This document shows, piece by piece, positions 1 to 11,515 of a stretch of 64,000 nucleotides of DNA. The stretch lies in contig JAQGDQ010000280.1 of the NCBI GenBank assembly GCA_030141605.1, forward strand, positions 233,321-297,320, written 5' to 3'. A program made the translations under genes and the position numbers. The stretch is from Tubiluchus corallicola. Lineage: Eukaryota; Priapulida; Priapulimorpha; Priapulimorphida; Tubiluchidae. Below the pieces are notes generated by a model. It ran no database searches. It was not told the origin of the DNA and saw only the letters and a list, made by a program, of their open reading frames with translations. Every line of letters starts with the position of its first letter. Positions within the stretch are counted from its first letter, which is position 1.

Positions 1-13
1 TATTATATATAAA

Positions 14-44
<31 letters not shown>

Positions 45-50
45 GTCTCT

Positions 51-106
<56 letters not shown>

Positions 107-157
107 CCCTCCTCTCTCTCTCTCCCCCCCTCTCTCTCTCTCTCGCCCTGTCTCTCT
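14..157. repeat. (CT)n microsatellite, interrupted
   Basis: An almost pure CT dinucleotide run with a few GT, CC and CCCC interruptions. It is polypyrimidine on this strand and begins within the first 15 bases, so it may continue beyond the window. Confidence 0.95.
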
Positions 158-627
158 GGTGTTAACTGAAATCGGGTATTCGAACTGTTTGCCTGTACGG
201 CGGCTGCTACAAAAAAGGATGTTATACACCGGGCTTCTCTTTGTTTATGTGTGAAGCTTTTTGCTGAATATTTGCTGAATGTTTTTTTTTGCAATTATAG
301 AAAACATGGCATGGCTGCAATGACATACCAAGGCGTAATTATTAGGGGGCGCATCGTTTCCCGATTTTCGTGAAACCTCAAGTTGCGAATGTAGTCCGTT
401 TCACAAAACTGACTAAATTTAGTCGCCAGTGCATTGTGACGTTAACCCGGACACCGCCCTGGGGCACAAGTTCACCTGTTAAGTTCTGAGAAATATTATT
501 CTTTCTGAATCTTGTTCAGGTAAAAGTGCTTGTCTTTTTTCACCCAGGCGATTGCAGCCATACTTTCATCTTTTTCATAATTCTAGCGCATGTAGGTGTA
601 AAATGAGAAAAGGTCAAGTAAAGTATT

Positions 628-777
628 GTAAGGTAAGGTAAGGTAAGGTAAGGTAAGGTAAGGTAAGGTAAGGTAAGGTAAGGTAAGGTAAGGTAAGGTA
701 AGGTAAGGTAGGGTAAGGTAAGGTAAGGTAAGGTAAGGTAAGGTAAGGTAAGGTAAGGTAAGGTAAGGTAAGGTAAG
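628..777. repeat. (AAGGT)n pentanucleotide array, 30 units
   Basis: Thirty head-to-tail five-base units (reading GTAAG/TTACC by phase) with a single variant unit near 711-715. On the minus strand it encodes a run of LPYLT, which is only a shadow of the repeat. It sits directly against a sequence that looks like a LINE 3' end in reverse orientation, so it probably grew from the element's simple-repeat tail. The unit is not the TTAGG telomere repeat of insects. Confidence 0.95.
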
Positions 778-1200
778 AATAGATATTTATTCATGAAAAA
801 TTACAAGGTCCTGGTTGGTGGTTGCTGTAATTTAAAATCAAGAAAAATAAACACATTTAATTACACAAACATAAAATTTAAAAACATACACATCAATCGT
901 ACAAACATGTTCTGACATACTTAAATAAAATAAACAAAAACACTAAAAATAAAACTAGGATTAAAATTGCAAAAAGTAGCTTAATATAAGCAACAAGAGC
1001 TTATGCATGTTTAAAGTGGAGAAATAAAAATATGGTAATTAGAAATAACATCATATAATATTCAGCTAGTAAATCAAGCAGAATGGAAATGAAAAATAAA
1101 GCTGTAATTAAAAAAACATTTACATTGAAAATAAAAAACTAAAAATATTAAAAAATTAAACCAAAATAAACTTAGCAGAGTATGTAACATCATTCCAGTA
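778..1200 (-). mobile_element. Possible LINE 3' end, minus strand
   Basis: Read on the minus strand, this A/T-rich stretch ends in CATGAATAAATATCTATTC and then runs directly into the TTACC array. A short AATAAA-like 3' terminus followed by a simple-repeat tail is typical of CR1/L2-type LINE 3' ends. LINE-2 in this window ends in a comparable way (GCGAAATAAATCTATAAAAATC plus repeats). No coding sequence of the element is visible upstream, so this would be a heavily 5'-truncated copy. The call is inference only. Confidence 0.35.
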
Positions 1201-2508
1201 AAGATGCAGAAGTTATTTCCCTTTCCTTATCTTTAAATTTTCATCCGTTCCTCTTTCCTTGAGTAGTTTCCCAGTTTGCAATTTTGTCGTTCTAATTCAC
1301 ACATACTCAATAGGGATAGTGGCACAAGGGAGCGGGGGGGGGGGCAAACTTATGAATGTCATTGTTCATCAAGTTCAATAACTGCAAACTATCAAATCTT
1401 ATCAATTTCTGTACATGTTGATTCGCTCATGTTGAATATTCTTCTCAAATTTCGTTCAAGAACAAAGTACAGTTACCCTTTGGAACCTTCACACAAAAAT
1501 ATTACGTCCTCGATACAATAATGATGCAATAATAACGAAGAATTTACTAATAGACGTATTACAAATTCTTCTCAGCTAAAGGGTGACCTTTTTATTGGAA
1601 ACTTAATTGACGGTCCCAAATGTATCAGCACTGATTGTGTAGAAAGTTCTTAGCATTGCTTTTTCGAATGCGTAAAATATGATAGAGTTACAACGTCATT
1701 ATTAGACGACCTACTCGACCACCAGATTGGAACACGTGACTCCTTACAAAATCATAATCCTGTAGTATTTATACAGAAACATATTTGAAAAATTCAAAAC
1801 TGATCACCCATCTTGCTTTATTATCCATAGGTTATTACAGCAGTTTATTAAATCAACTTTTCACTTTGCAATACAATAGAATTTACTGTTAAATGAGTCA
1901 ACTTACTTTGTAAATGTATTTTTATTATTACTGATGTTAATAAACTACTGTGTTTATATTGATCATGTATGTAAGTTTAATTACCATCTACTGATTGGAA
2001 TTGAGTCAAATATTTTATCAAATCGAGTGTGATAATTATTAGTTGTGATGTTCATTTTCTTTTATTAGCACTTTGCACTCAGGACTTGCACTGTGGAGAT
2101 ACCGGTATCAGACGCAGCCTGTTTTGTAAACCCACTATATATAAATCTAGTTAAAACTAACTCAGATGCTTCCAGAAATTTTGAAAAAATAAAATATGCT
2201 GTTAAAGTTAACGTATCTTACCTTACAATTCAATTTGACCAGTAACAATCGAGACAACAGAGAACTAGTGATGCTTGGCTGTGACGTCACTGTCGCCAAC
2301 AGCAAAGTCGCCAGCACCACAGGTACTGCACCTTTCATTCTTGGGGTTAGTATAGATATTTAATACACAAACTATATGCTAGTCAATACAGTAAATATAG
2401 TCTGATAAAGTAAAATACGTCTGATTCTGAAATTACTTGCACATCAATTGGTGACTTTGTTTAAAATTTATCAGCTGGAACCTTCTGCTGCTTTTATATA
2501 CCCGTCCT
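1201..2508. other. Gene-free AT-rich stretch
   Basis: No open frame here resembles a protein family I know. It contains an 11-12-base poly-G tract near 1335-1345 and otherwise AT-rich sequence with no repeat or RNA gene that I can support. Confidence 0.6.
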
Positions 2509-2590
2509 CCCGGCGACAGACCAGGACAATTTCAATTTCAAATTTGTCCATTGTCCATTGAAATTGAAATCGTCCTGGTCTGCCGCCGGG
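2509..2590. repeat. Imperfect hairpin, 33-bp stems
   Basis: The left stem 2509-2541 and right stem 2558-2590 are reverse complements with two mismatches (core GACCAGGAC / GTCCTGGTC), separated by a 16-base loop that itself contains a repeated TTGTCCA. Weaker complementarity seems to continue outside the stems (CTGCTGCTTT versus AAGTAGCAGC). It could be the terminus of a foldback or MITE-type element or a transcribed hairpin. No target-site duplication was identified. Confidence 0.8.
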
Positions 2591-3483
2591 AAGTAGCAGC
2601 TCCAAGCACAAGCAAAGGACAAACAGTTTTATGGTGGACAAGTCAATTTAACCACCGGAACAGGAATTTCTCTCCTTAAAGGAAACTTTGATAGCGCCAA
2701 TGTAGACACTAAGTCAGAATGCCAAAGGTATTCTCATCACACATCATTATAGCCTGTCGGTTTCCTAAATTAAGAAGTTAAGGCACCCCACTCCCCTCCC
2801 CACCCTGCTTTGCGCCCCCTTGCACCCTGGACTACGTCAAGGTTCAGTGTAAATCCCCACGCTTTTCTTTTAGCTGTAAATCGAAAGCGGTCACGATTTG
2901 ATGCAAATAGACGAGTCAACATACCTGACAATCAAAAGAAACTGTTCTAGTTAAATAAGTAAGTTTAAATGTGCATTTCCTCTGTTGCATAATGACCACA
3001 GAGTCGTGTGGTTTGAACAACACGTAATTTTCTTAGTTCTGGGAAGCAGAAAAAGGTCACTAAACAAATTTTCTTATTTTTGTCTTTTATTTGGTGCGCC
3101 AAAATTTATTTATATAAAATGTGATTACTTTTGCGATTTCGTCAAATCAAATCAATACATTTCACTCCAGCAATACATATAAAATACGTCAACATTCAAT
3201 ATGAGAAAAAAACAGCATACTAGGTAAAAAATCATGAACGATATTTTTCATAAACTCAGGCCAGGTCATCCATCCAGTAGCATTCTCTTCAAATTGTTGC
3301 AGAACTACATAAAGTCTAGTAAACGTTTTGCTAATTGATTGTAAGTGTAATTGTATATTGAATTGTAACCTGAAATATTTTGAATTAAACACCTGTTTGA
3401 TCAATCATACTTTTGTGTAACTAATAGAATGATGTACATTGATAATTGTTCCTGGTATCGCTTCTGTACTCTGTGAGCTTTGC
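2591..3483. other. Gene-free AT-rich stretch
   Basis: Short open frames of about 65-70 codons occur, but they are rich in codons expected by chance in AT-rich DNA and match nothing I recognise. A cytosine-rich patch near 2785-2830 is the only compositional feature. Confidence 0.55.
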
Positions 3484-3557
3484 GTATTTCAATATTAAGT
3501 GTAAATAATGAATTACTTGTGTATTTCAATATTAAGTGTAAATAATGAATTACTTGT
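3484..3557. repeat. 37-bp perfect tandem duplication
   Basis: Two identical adjacent 37-bp units (3484-3520 and 3521-3557) beginning GTATTTCAATATTAAG. Perfect identity suggests a recent slippage or duplication event. It lies outside the part of the palindrome visible in this window. Confidence 0.9.
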
Positions 3558-4983
3558 GTTTTTGAATTAACTATTTATGTGACTATATTCTTGATAACCA
3601 GTTGTATATATCTGTTCTCAACTAAAATGTAATTTTTGCACAGTGGAAAAACTCCGATCAGTAATAGTACTGTATGTTGATTCACTTAAAATAAATAAAA
3701 ATATATAAAACAAATGATGAAGTCAAATTAACCAAATAACTGAATTGCTGCATGAACCTTGAAAACGTTTCTTGTTAAGGAAACAGTGAATGAAAGAATG
3801 GTTAGGATTGGTAGATATGATGGAATGGAAAAAATAGAAAGGTGGTACTGTGATAAACATGATCATGAATTGCAGCGTTAGTTTCTGACGTTATATGACG
3901 CAGAGCACATCTTCGTGACATCACGCATTTAAGCAATAACACTTACGCAAACGTGCTTGACGCGCAAGAGAAGATGCCCACCATTGCACAACAAAGGCAG
4001 TCAGTAAGAAAAAGCCAGGAATGAATCTAATTACCATAGAACAGGCAAAAGAAAGTTGTGTTGACTGTGTGCAAAGAAAACTGCTGCATGATTTTCAAGT
4101 GAATGGCGGTAACACTATAATACCGAGGAGTAGTGCAGTACATTAAAATGAATTTGTTCCTAAGTGCTTATCAAAAGGAGAAAAATTGCAGTTTCTATAT
4201 TTATAGACAGGGAAATAATAGAGTTTCAACATATAAGTTGCATTAACAAATAATCATACGTAAATAAATATGCATACGATACAATAATATAATAACAATA
4301 AAAAGCAAGTTGTTGCAAGGAGGAAGAAGGAGCAAGTACTTTCTAGTCTTCCTCCTACAGGTGGACACCACAACTGATAACATCATTCTATAACTACCTA
4401 AATTCAATTGTTTCGGGAAACCTGTCAAATTTTATGGAACAACTACTACATCACTCAAGGGAAACAATTGAACAGCTCTTAACACAATTCTGTTGAACTA
4501 ACAATAATTCTTACAACAGATGCGTCGAAAAACGTTTACTCTGTAGATTATGAACAACAATCAAACAAAATACATTTGACTGATTTTTTAAAACTAAAAT
4601 CAAGCTAAACATTTGAAATTCATCGGGGATTTTCAAGCAAAGTTTTATAGCATTATATTTAATTGTTTGCCGAAAAATATTAATATAGTGCTGTGGTATA
4701 AAATAATGAGTAGATGCAAGTTTGGTATAGTGATCATGAGTATGGAGAACTGGAGTAAAATATTTAAAAGGAGAACTGGAAGAGAAGGTGATCGTATACT
4801 CTAAATTTTTGAAAGTAAATTCTCTTATCAAAATCATATAGTCAATTAATGAGCATCAACTTATCGTTCATCGCTTGACCATTTTCCATTTTTTATTTTA
4901 TTCATCTAGTGAAAACCCAAAGCTACCATAGTAAAAACATAGAGTTTGAATGGGTAGAAACTTATTTACGAAATGTTATTTCA
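3558..4983. other. Gene-free AT-rich stretch
   Basis: No recognisable coding sequence. A 108-codon open frame on the minus strand (4511-4837) shows no domain features and overlaps an opposing open frame, so I regard it as chance. The 3' part leads into the tRNA-related element. Confidence 0.5.
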
Positions 4984-5046
4984 CGGGATTTGAACTCACA
5001 ACCGTAATGTCTGTAGGCGAACGCGTTACTCGTTGTGCCATCCAAA
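4984..5046 (-). mobile_element. tRNA-derived SINE-like head (or tRNA pseudogene)
   Basis: On the minus strand the sequence carries an A-box-like block (TGGCACAACGAGTAACGCG, ending near 5040) and, downstream, a B-box-like block (GAGTTCAAATCCC, 4985-4997). Their spacing fits a tRNA-type RNA polymerase III promoter. The flanks do not form a clean acceptor stem, so a functional tRNA is unlikely. The attached direct repeats at 5109-5305 lie upstream of the head on this strand, so the true element limits are unclear. Confidence 0.55.
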
Positions 5047-5108
5047 CAAATGACGTCACTACTTAGCAAAAAGCCTTACCAACGCACGCACGAATAAGAT
5101 CTTCACAC

Positions 5109-5305
5109 CACAGATGTCGCCACACGAATAAAATTTAAAAATACATAGCAACCAATATAAAGAATATAACGCACCACAAACTGTTTGGGAAACCGCAAAA
5201 AAATATACAAATATTCACTCAAAGATGTCGCCACGTGATAAAGTTTGAAATACACGTAGACAACAATGCTAAACAACTCTAACGTACCACAAACTGTTTG
5301 AGGGA
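5109..5305. repeat. Diverged direct duplication, offset 111 bp
   Basis: Two diverged copies lie head to tail. Both contain GATGTCGCCAC (at 5113 and 5224) and end with ACCACAAACTGTTTG, with similar AT-rich sequence between. The divergence indicates an old tandem duplication, perhaps of a short element next to the tRNA-like head. Confidence 0.75.
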
Positions 5306-6564
5306 AGTAAGTCTATATATAAGTAGGTTTTCGGCTTTGTAATAAGTGGGGATGGCATCTCCGATAGAATAACTGGTCATACGACAGGGCTCTGGGAATG
5401 TGTGACCTCCATCGGATGGAACTGTAGAGTACGCACAATACTAAGTACGATAGCCAATAGGCGGTAGCTATTGTATGATTAGTTATATGGCTGTACAGTA
5501 TACCATAGAAATGCTGCATAGAGGTAGCCCAGAAGCTTGTGGGTATGACCCATCTGAGGGGACGAGTCCTTTTTGCAAAATTAAATTTCGGTTTAAAAGC
5601 TTATACGTCTCCCAATGTATTACGTTTAAAAATTTTAAAATCAAAATTGGAAGTTTTTTGAAGACCCAAAATTCTTTTTGGGAATTTTGACATGCAAACA
5701 AGCATTAGATATGCAAACTGTAGACATCTTTTGAAATTTTATACGCTTTTTAGTTTTAAAAATTACCTTAAATTACGAGTAAAACGGTATTTCTATTTTT
5801 AAGTAAAATCGTGATGTCACAGGCTTTAAAATGGCAGACTGACGAAAGAATATTAAAAAGATTTGCGAGGCTGGTGCTCTCTTTTTTGAAAACAACTGCA
5901 AACTTCCCAATAGCAGTATATCACCATCCAGCTTTTACTCTCTCCCTATGGCAAAGTCAGAAGTCAAAATATGTTATACTTAAAGAAGGGGCACCTGAAG
6001 TAGGTTTCAGAAAAATCACCTTAAAATATTATATTACTTTACAACAATTTTATGCGTTTATCTTACTCGCACTGAAAGGAATATTATTTGTTTTCATTTT
6101 AAATCTCATGCAATACTGTTCCGAAGTCGCCATTACATGACGTCATGTAGTAAACGTAAATCAAGGGAAAAAAAGGAAATGTTAAATTATGTCTCAAGAC
6201 TTTCCGTGCAAATCTATATTACTTAGATTTTCGCTTACCTAGTAGAAAGACTTATGTAACTAGAAAAGAAAATTATTAATTATTTAAAATGTTTTCACTA
6301 ATTGGTAAAATGTCGCTGACTCACCCGCCAGGGTGCGCCACTCACTAACCAAAAACGTATTTTTAATCTTATTGGCATGATACAGTAATTTTAAATTTCA
6401 TTTAGTTAGTGACTTGAGCGCTACGAATGCTCTGATTATTTTTCCAAACTTTACAAAATGTTATCTAAACTTGTTTCAAATGACCTGTCATGAAAATGGC
6501 TGAGTCTAACGGTCGTCGCGGGAGTTTAAATTTACATGTTTTACACAGCGTGACTGCCGATTGA
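5306..6564. other. Gene-free stretch up to the visible palindrome limit
   Basis: A 109-codon open frame (5811-6140, plus) and overlapping open frames on both strands near 5475-5701 match nothing I recognise and have no convincing start context or domain pattern. The boundary at 6565 is set only by where the partner arm leaves the window at 64000, so the inverted repeat may extend into this stretch. Confidence 0.5.
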
Positions 6565-7728
6565 AGTCCTGCACGCAAAAAGGCAGTTTGTAGGTGATAT
6601 AAAATTTCAAAACGAATTTTTTAAACTTTATGTTTATGAAGGGTTTTCTTGTGGAGATAGAGTAGTGTTTATATTAGTCTCGGGTGTAATCGTTACATCA
6701 GTGGAACAAAAAGTGAGTTTTCTAACTTTCTCTGCTCTAGTGTACATAGTCACCTACTCACAATGAAAATTTTACATTAACACGACATCAAACACGTGCT
6801 TAGCTTAAGGCTGTAAACTAATTTCACACTTGGGTTGGCTTTCTACTAATGCACCAGGCACATACAACCGATGACAGTATAACAAACAAGTTGCAAACAA
6901 CAGTTAAATGTAGGGAGGGTACTAATCCTAACCTATATAAAATGACAATGTTAAAAATGCTTGAAAATAAAGATTCCGAGACTTCCCACGCAGCAAAAGA
7001 TGTCAAAAATTCTTTTAATTTTTTCAGAAGTTTTTTCTCAGATAAAAAATTCTTTTAAACGTAACAGGTATTTTGACATCCTTTGCAGTTATGATCATGT
7101 CAAGTTACTGTTACGGTCTTGCAACTTCTTTACGGTTACCAAACGTTAAAACTTTTTGTACTGGAAATCCGGCATTGGCGTGCTTTGCGGCCTTCGCTTG
7201 CTGTTGGCGTTGGCCACCTTGTGGTGATTTTTTGGCCTGGACACGTGATCAGTTTTTGATCGGTGTCAGACGCGTGAAGAAGTGAGGACGTGTCATGGTG
7301 GTGGATTAAATGTTGTCGTTGTCTGTTGCAATTGCTTATGATTTGGGGCTAAAAACATGGAATGATACGTTTTGGTAAATAAAGAAGGAAGAAAGAGCAA
7401 AATGTAATCTAGCTTCAAATTTGGTTTTGAAAGCCCAAACAATTCCATGTTTTAAACGACCTTGACAATCAACAAGCTCGGCAGCCATTTTGTACAGTTG
7501 GCCTACGTGGACAGCATAGTATGCTATAAACTGGTGCGTGAACCTACTTTGCATATAGGGCGGCCTTTTCTTTAACGCTGTAAATTAGCTGGTGCAGACG
7601 GCCAACCCGGTGGTATAGAGACAGTCGGTTTTAAAGAGTCGTCAACACGGCAAACTGGCACTGATGACGGGCGTGCTACTTGTTGGAGCTTCAACTTCTG
7701 CAAGTGTTTAAGAACATCTACAAGGTCC
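6565..7728. other. Outer arm sequence without a gene
   Basis: Short open frames only (about 60-70 codons, both strands). Around 7195-7230 the left arm holds 11 bases (within GCTGTTGGCGT) absent from the right arm, and the poly-T near 7708 is one base shorter here. From about 7600 the GC content rises and this likely becomes leader sequence of the BEL/Pao fragment. Confidence 0.6.
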
Positions 7729-8560
7729 ATGAGCAAAGGCAGCAAAGACAGTGCAAAAAAGCGGAAGAGTCAAGAGCTGAAAATTCGTGAACAGGAACTC
7801 AAACTTCAAGGCCATGAAGCTGAGACACGAACGCCTGCAGGTAGAGATGGCTTCAGTTGGTGGCGCTTATGACGATGACAGTCACGACGAGGTCGAGTCC
7901 AGGCAGGATGTGGCGCCATCTGCTGGTGAAAGCTGTAAACAGAAGGTAGCTGATTGGTTACAGACATCCGACGTCCCTGCAAACGAGGTTTCAAATAATG
8001 TCCCAGAAGAGCATCTTGGCAAATGCATTAAGAATCTTATGCTCGACTTTCCTCCTGAAGAACGAGCTTTAGGTGTCAAGTGGGATGTAGACAGTGGCAG
8101 GTTTGTCATACAAGTAAAGCAGAGAGAACATGCTGACATGAAACGCGGTCTTTTAAGTTCTCTTGCATCTGTCTATGACCCTCTCGGGTTCGTAAATGCT
8201 TTCGTACTCCAGGCAAAATTGCTGTTTCAGGAGGAGTGCAGACTGCAGAAGCCTTGGGATGCCAAACTTGAACACACTATTGAAGTTAAGTGGATTAAAT
8301 GGATGTCTGACTGTGCACTTCTGGAGAATTTCAAAGTTAGACGTTGCATCGAACCACCAGACTTTGGAACGCCTGTATCTGTACACTTCAGAGGTCGCTT
8401 ATGGAGCTGTATCCTATATACGCTTTGGAATAGGAGTGTGGAGATATTCATGTAGCTTTTCTGATGGCAAAATTGCGTCTTGCACCAATAAAGGGTCTTA
8501 CGTCCCCACGATTTGAGCTCTGTGCTGCCCTACTGGCAGCTAAACTTGATGGCGCATGCG
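7729..8560 (+). pseudogene. BEL/Pao retrotransposon fragment 1: gag start fused to RT/RNase H
   Basis: An ATG at 7729 opens a lysine/glutamate-rich, coiled-coil-like gag N-terminus (KIREQELKLQGHEAE). The reading moves to the +1-shifted frame that runs 7787-8455, where a gag-like stretch with KVADWLQ gives way abruptly near 8000 to BEL/Pao reverse transcriptase sequence (ERALGVKWDVDSGRF, then LASVYDPLGFVNAF). The missing gag C-terminus, protease and front of RT imply a large internal deletion. RNase H motifs follow in two further frames: SEVAYGAVSYIRF near 8385-8430 and SPRFELCAALLAAKL near 8505-8550. LINE-1 begins immediately downstream. Family assignment is firm; the copy is dead. Confidence 0.88.
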
Positions 8561-8657
8561 TGTGCTGTAGTAAGTTGCTCAGAATTTTTCGTTGAAAAAT
8601 TATTGATTCTTCGAGGTATCAGTTAATTTTTTAAACTGGATATTTTTGTGACACATT

Positions 8658-9415
8658 ATGATGCCTGGAGGAGACGAAAATAAGCATAACAAGACGTCGA
8701 AATTGAATGCAAATAGTTCTGAAGTGAGAGTCAAGTATGAGCAGATACAGAATTCTATTTTTGATTTAAAGACAGAAGTCAATGAGATTACGTCAAGCCA
8801 ACAGTATATCTCAGATCGCTTTGACATTTTTGAGAAATCCATGACAGATGTTTCTGCAAAATGTGAAAACTTTGCTCCGAAAATGCTGCTCTAAAAAGTA
8901 CAGTTTGTTCTCTTCAAGGGGAAATTAGAAAACTTCACGGAAAGCAGGATGACCTTGAACAATATGAAAGGCGAGATTTTCTCATTTTTACTGGTGTACC
9001 TGTTACCAGGGACGAAGATACATCCAATATTGTAGAGCGACTTGCTTATTATATAGGAGTAAATGTGACATGCAAGGATATAAGTATTTCACATCGCCTC
9101 AAAGCAAGGAATGATGGAAAGCCACCATCCATTATTGCAAAATTCATACGCAGAGAAACAAGAGATGAACTGTATGCGAGGCACAAGAATAAAATTACTG
9201 CACACCAGTTAGGATTCTCTGCCACCCACCTAATCTACATTAATGAAAGTCTTACGCCACAACGACGTGATCTGTACAAGAGTTGTTTGGACTTCAAGAA
9301 GGCGCACAACTATACGTTCCTGCGGACTCGAAATGGCAGTATCTATCTACGTAAGGCAGAGTCTACTGAGGTCATCAATATCTGTTCGAAAAATGACTTG
9401 GATAAATTAACGTAA
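8658..9415 (+). pseudogene. LINE-1 ORF1, frameshifted in this arm
   Basis: ORF1 of the non-LTR element, an RNA-binding chaperone-type protein in this class. The N-terminal ~80 residues are polar and predicted coiled coil (NSSEVRVKYEQIQNSIFDLK). The C-terminal part has an RRM-like core (YERRDFLIFTGVPV ... IIAKFIRRETRDEL) followed by NESLTPQRRDLY. Near 8870 this arm has four A where the right arm has five, ending the first frame at 8894; the second part resumes in another frame and stops at 9415. Unlike the right arm, this copy has no stop at the QQYISD position (about 8805). Confidence 0.8.
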
Positions 9416-9484
9416 ATGCTGGTATGGTTTAATTTAAAGTATTATACCTAGTATTGATGGCTACGAAAATTAAATGGCTACTAG

Positions 9485-10385
9485 GCAGTATTATTCTACT
9501 TTTTGTGATAAACAAATTAAAAGTAATCAAGCTGCAAATTTCTGTGACATCTGTCTAGAGTGGTACCATCATAACACTTAATGACTTCTACGCTTTAGGT
9601 CAAACAAATGAACCATTTTACTGTGTTACTTGCTTAAAAGCAGTCTTCCCATTCCAATATTCGGAAGACACAGAGATTCAGGAATTTTTTCAGCTTGATT
9701 TTGTACTTAATTCAATTAGTAATTTACCTAATTTAACTGAGTTTTCTACTCTAAGTTCTTTTTCAAACGATGAGCTTGACCCCAATAATATCCTACCAAC
9801 ATATGACAGTCCATACTTTAAGCTTGATACGCTTTGTAGCAATACAGAACTGAAATCAATAAATGCTGATTTCAGTTTTGTGCATTTTAATACTAGCAGC
9901 CTCCATGGGCACTTTACCAATATGTATGATGTTATTAAACATTTCCAACAAAAACCACAGATCATAGCAATCTCTGAAACAAGGATTACTCCGAATACCA
10001 CATTTTTATGTAATATACCTGGTTATACTTTTATACATCATGACTCAAACACACATGCTGGGGGGATTGGCCTATTATAAGCAATCTGTTGAACTTCTCG
10101 GAAAATACAGAATTAAAAATAAATTCCAACACAAATATGCAAGTCGAAAATCTTTGGATTAACATCGAAACCAAATCTAAAACAAAAAACATAATTTTTG
10201 CTGTTATATATAGGCACCCCAACACTGACGTATTGCCCTTTCATATAGAGAGGAGCGTAAACAGGCATACATTAACAGATCAGCCGTGAAATGTTACATA
10301 TGTGGAGATATAAATATTAACTTGCTACAGCACGAAGACATTGCTGACTATATCTCCATGTTATTTTCTAACTATTTTGTACCAG
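9485..10385 (+). pseudogene. LINE-1 PHD-like finger and endonuclease, broken
   Basis: The zinc-finger-like part reads FCDICLEWYHH, then a stop, then FYCVTCLKAVFPF near 9635-9660, matching the CxxC...WxH...CxxC layout of a PHD finger. The endonuclease domain follows as FVHFNTSSLHGH (about 9875), ISETRI (about 9970) and AGGIGLL (about 10060), then a frame change and the typical block AVIYRHPNTD, then CGDININLLQ (10295-10330). The GDIN block corresponds to the conserved GDFN of APE-type endonucleases. Sequence then jumps into RT, so the SDH-containing C-terminus is deleted. Confidence 0.75.
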
Positions 10386-10387
10386 TA

Positions 10388-11506
10388 ATTACAATATTAG
10401 GAATTGCTAGAAAGTTCTTGGCTACAATCAAAAACTACTTGTTGAGTCGATCATTCTGTATCAGTGTAGGTTAATTCTGTTCTCAAAAGTATAACAGTAA
10501 TATTGGCCTCCCACAAGGCTCTGTCCTTTCACCTCTGTTATTCATAATTTTCATCTCAGAAATGCTAAATGATGTAAGAACCAATAAAATGGCAGACGTC
10601 TTTAAATACGCAGACGATGACACATTTCACGCATCTAAAACAAACTCTGATGAGTGTCGTAATACTGCGCAAATTTGTTGTAATAAGTTACATCTATGGT
10701 GTAAAAAATGGCGGCTGAAAGTCAACTGTAATAGGAATAAAACGGAAGTTATGGTCATGGGGTCTACGCAAGATATAGTAAATAATAATTTGCCTAAATT
10801 AAAAATTGGTGATAATGAAATTGAATATGTTCAAAATAGTACAGTACTGGGTATCACTATTGATAGTAATCTGAAATTTGATTGTTATACCAATAGAGTT
10901 AGGAAAAATGCCTGGCACAAATGGACACAAATTAAGCAACTGTGTTTTAAATACAGAGGAATGAGAATGGCAACTATTACACAACTGTTTAAAACATTTG
11001 TACTACCTGTTATACTATACAGTGCCAGTGTTTGGTTAGCTAAAAAACATTCATTATTTGATGACTTGTATTATGATGTCCTCCGAACTGCAATGGGTTC
11101 ATCCTTTAAACCTTGCAGGGTATTGTTAGAAATTTTATGTGGGTTGCCTCCTTTATCAATCGAAATGAAAGCTCATAATGTAAGATTCCTAAGTAAAATA
11201 TTGCAGAATGGTGATGATGATCTAGTTAAGAAAGAACTTTTGTATATATTTAATACTAACTTTTATCTGTCATATAACCACTTTGTAAAATATTATGCTA
11301 GAGATTTAAGCCAATTTTTAGCTACTACTAGAGATGCAGGGCAAATTAACAACGAAGAACTTTCTATAGTTAATTGGTCTGTTACAAAATCTGATCTGGA
11401 TAAATTCAAGCAAACCAATTTGTCCATGAGGTCTGAAACTATTGGACAACTGAGTGGGCAGATGTTTTTGGTGGTAGAGATTTTCACAAAGTTTGGTGAC
11501 AATTAA
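10388..11506 (+). pseudogene. LINE-1 reverse transcriptase, N-terminally deleted
   Basis: After the deletion point the frame reads a remnant of the thumb-side RT motif (ARKFLATIKNYLLSRSF), an in-frame TAA at 10472, then GLPQGSVLSPLLFIIF and the catalytic block KYADDDTFH at about 10604-10630. The open part from 10562 runs 314 codons to a stop at 11506 and includes the downstream WRLKVNCNRNKTEVMVMG block and the conserved C-terminal region of CR1/L2-type RT. The motif A aspartate is missing with the deleted segment. The right arm differs at two residues (V to A near 11000, T to I near 11440). Confidence 0.85.
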
Positions 11507-11515
11507 GACTTTGTC

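Larger units (their letters stand above)
8565..11515 (+). mobile_element. LINE-1 of this window: CR1-like non-LTR retrotransposon, degenerate
   Basis: A colinear set of non-LTR retrotransposon parts: ORF1 (8658-9415), a PHD-like zinc finger (about 9485-9660), an APE-type endonuclease (about 9860-10380) and reverse transcriptase (about 10395-11506). PHD fingers are known from CR1-like elements, which supports that clade over Jockey or RTE. The 5' limit is taken at the end of BEL/Pao homology, the 3' limit just after the RT stop. A deletion near 10388 removes the endonuclease C-terminal half and the front of the RT, including the first catalytic aspartate motif, so it cannot be active. Confidence 0.85.

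Noticed and set aside
628-777. Telomere-like repeat
   Set aside because: The unit AAGGT/ACCTT is not TTAGG or another known arthropod telomere unit, it is short, interstitial and next to a LINE-like tail.
540-794. 84-codon minus-strand frame of repeated LPYLT
   Set aside because: It is the translation of the AAGGT array only.
4984-5046. Functional tRNA gene
   Set aside because: A and B boxes are recognisable but no acceptor stem pairs cleanly.
5811-6140. 109-codon plus-strand ORF
   Set aside because: No domain, low-complexity AT-driven codons, opposing and overlapping frames; likely chance.
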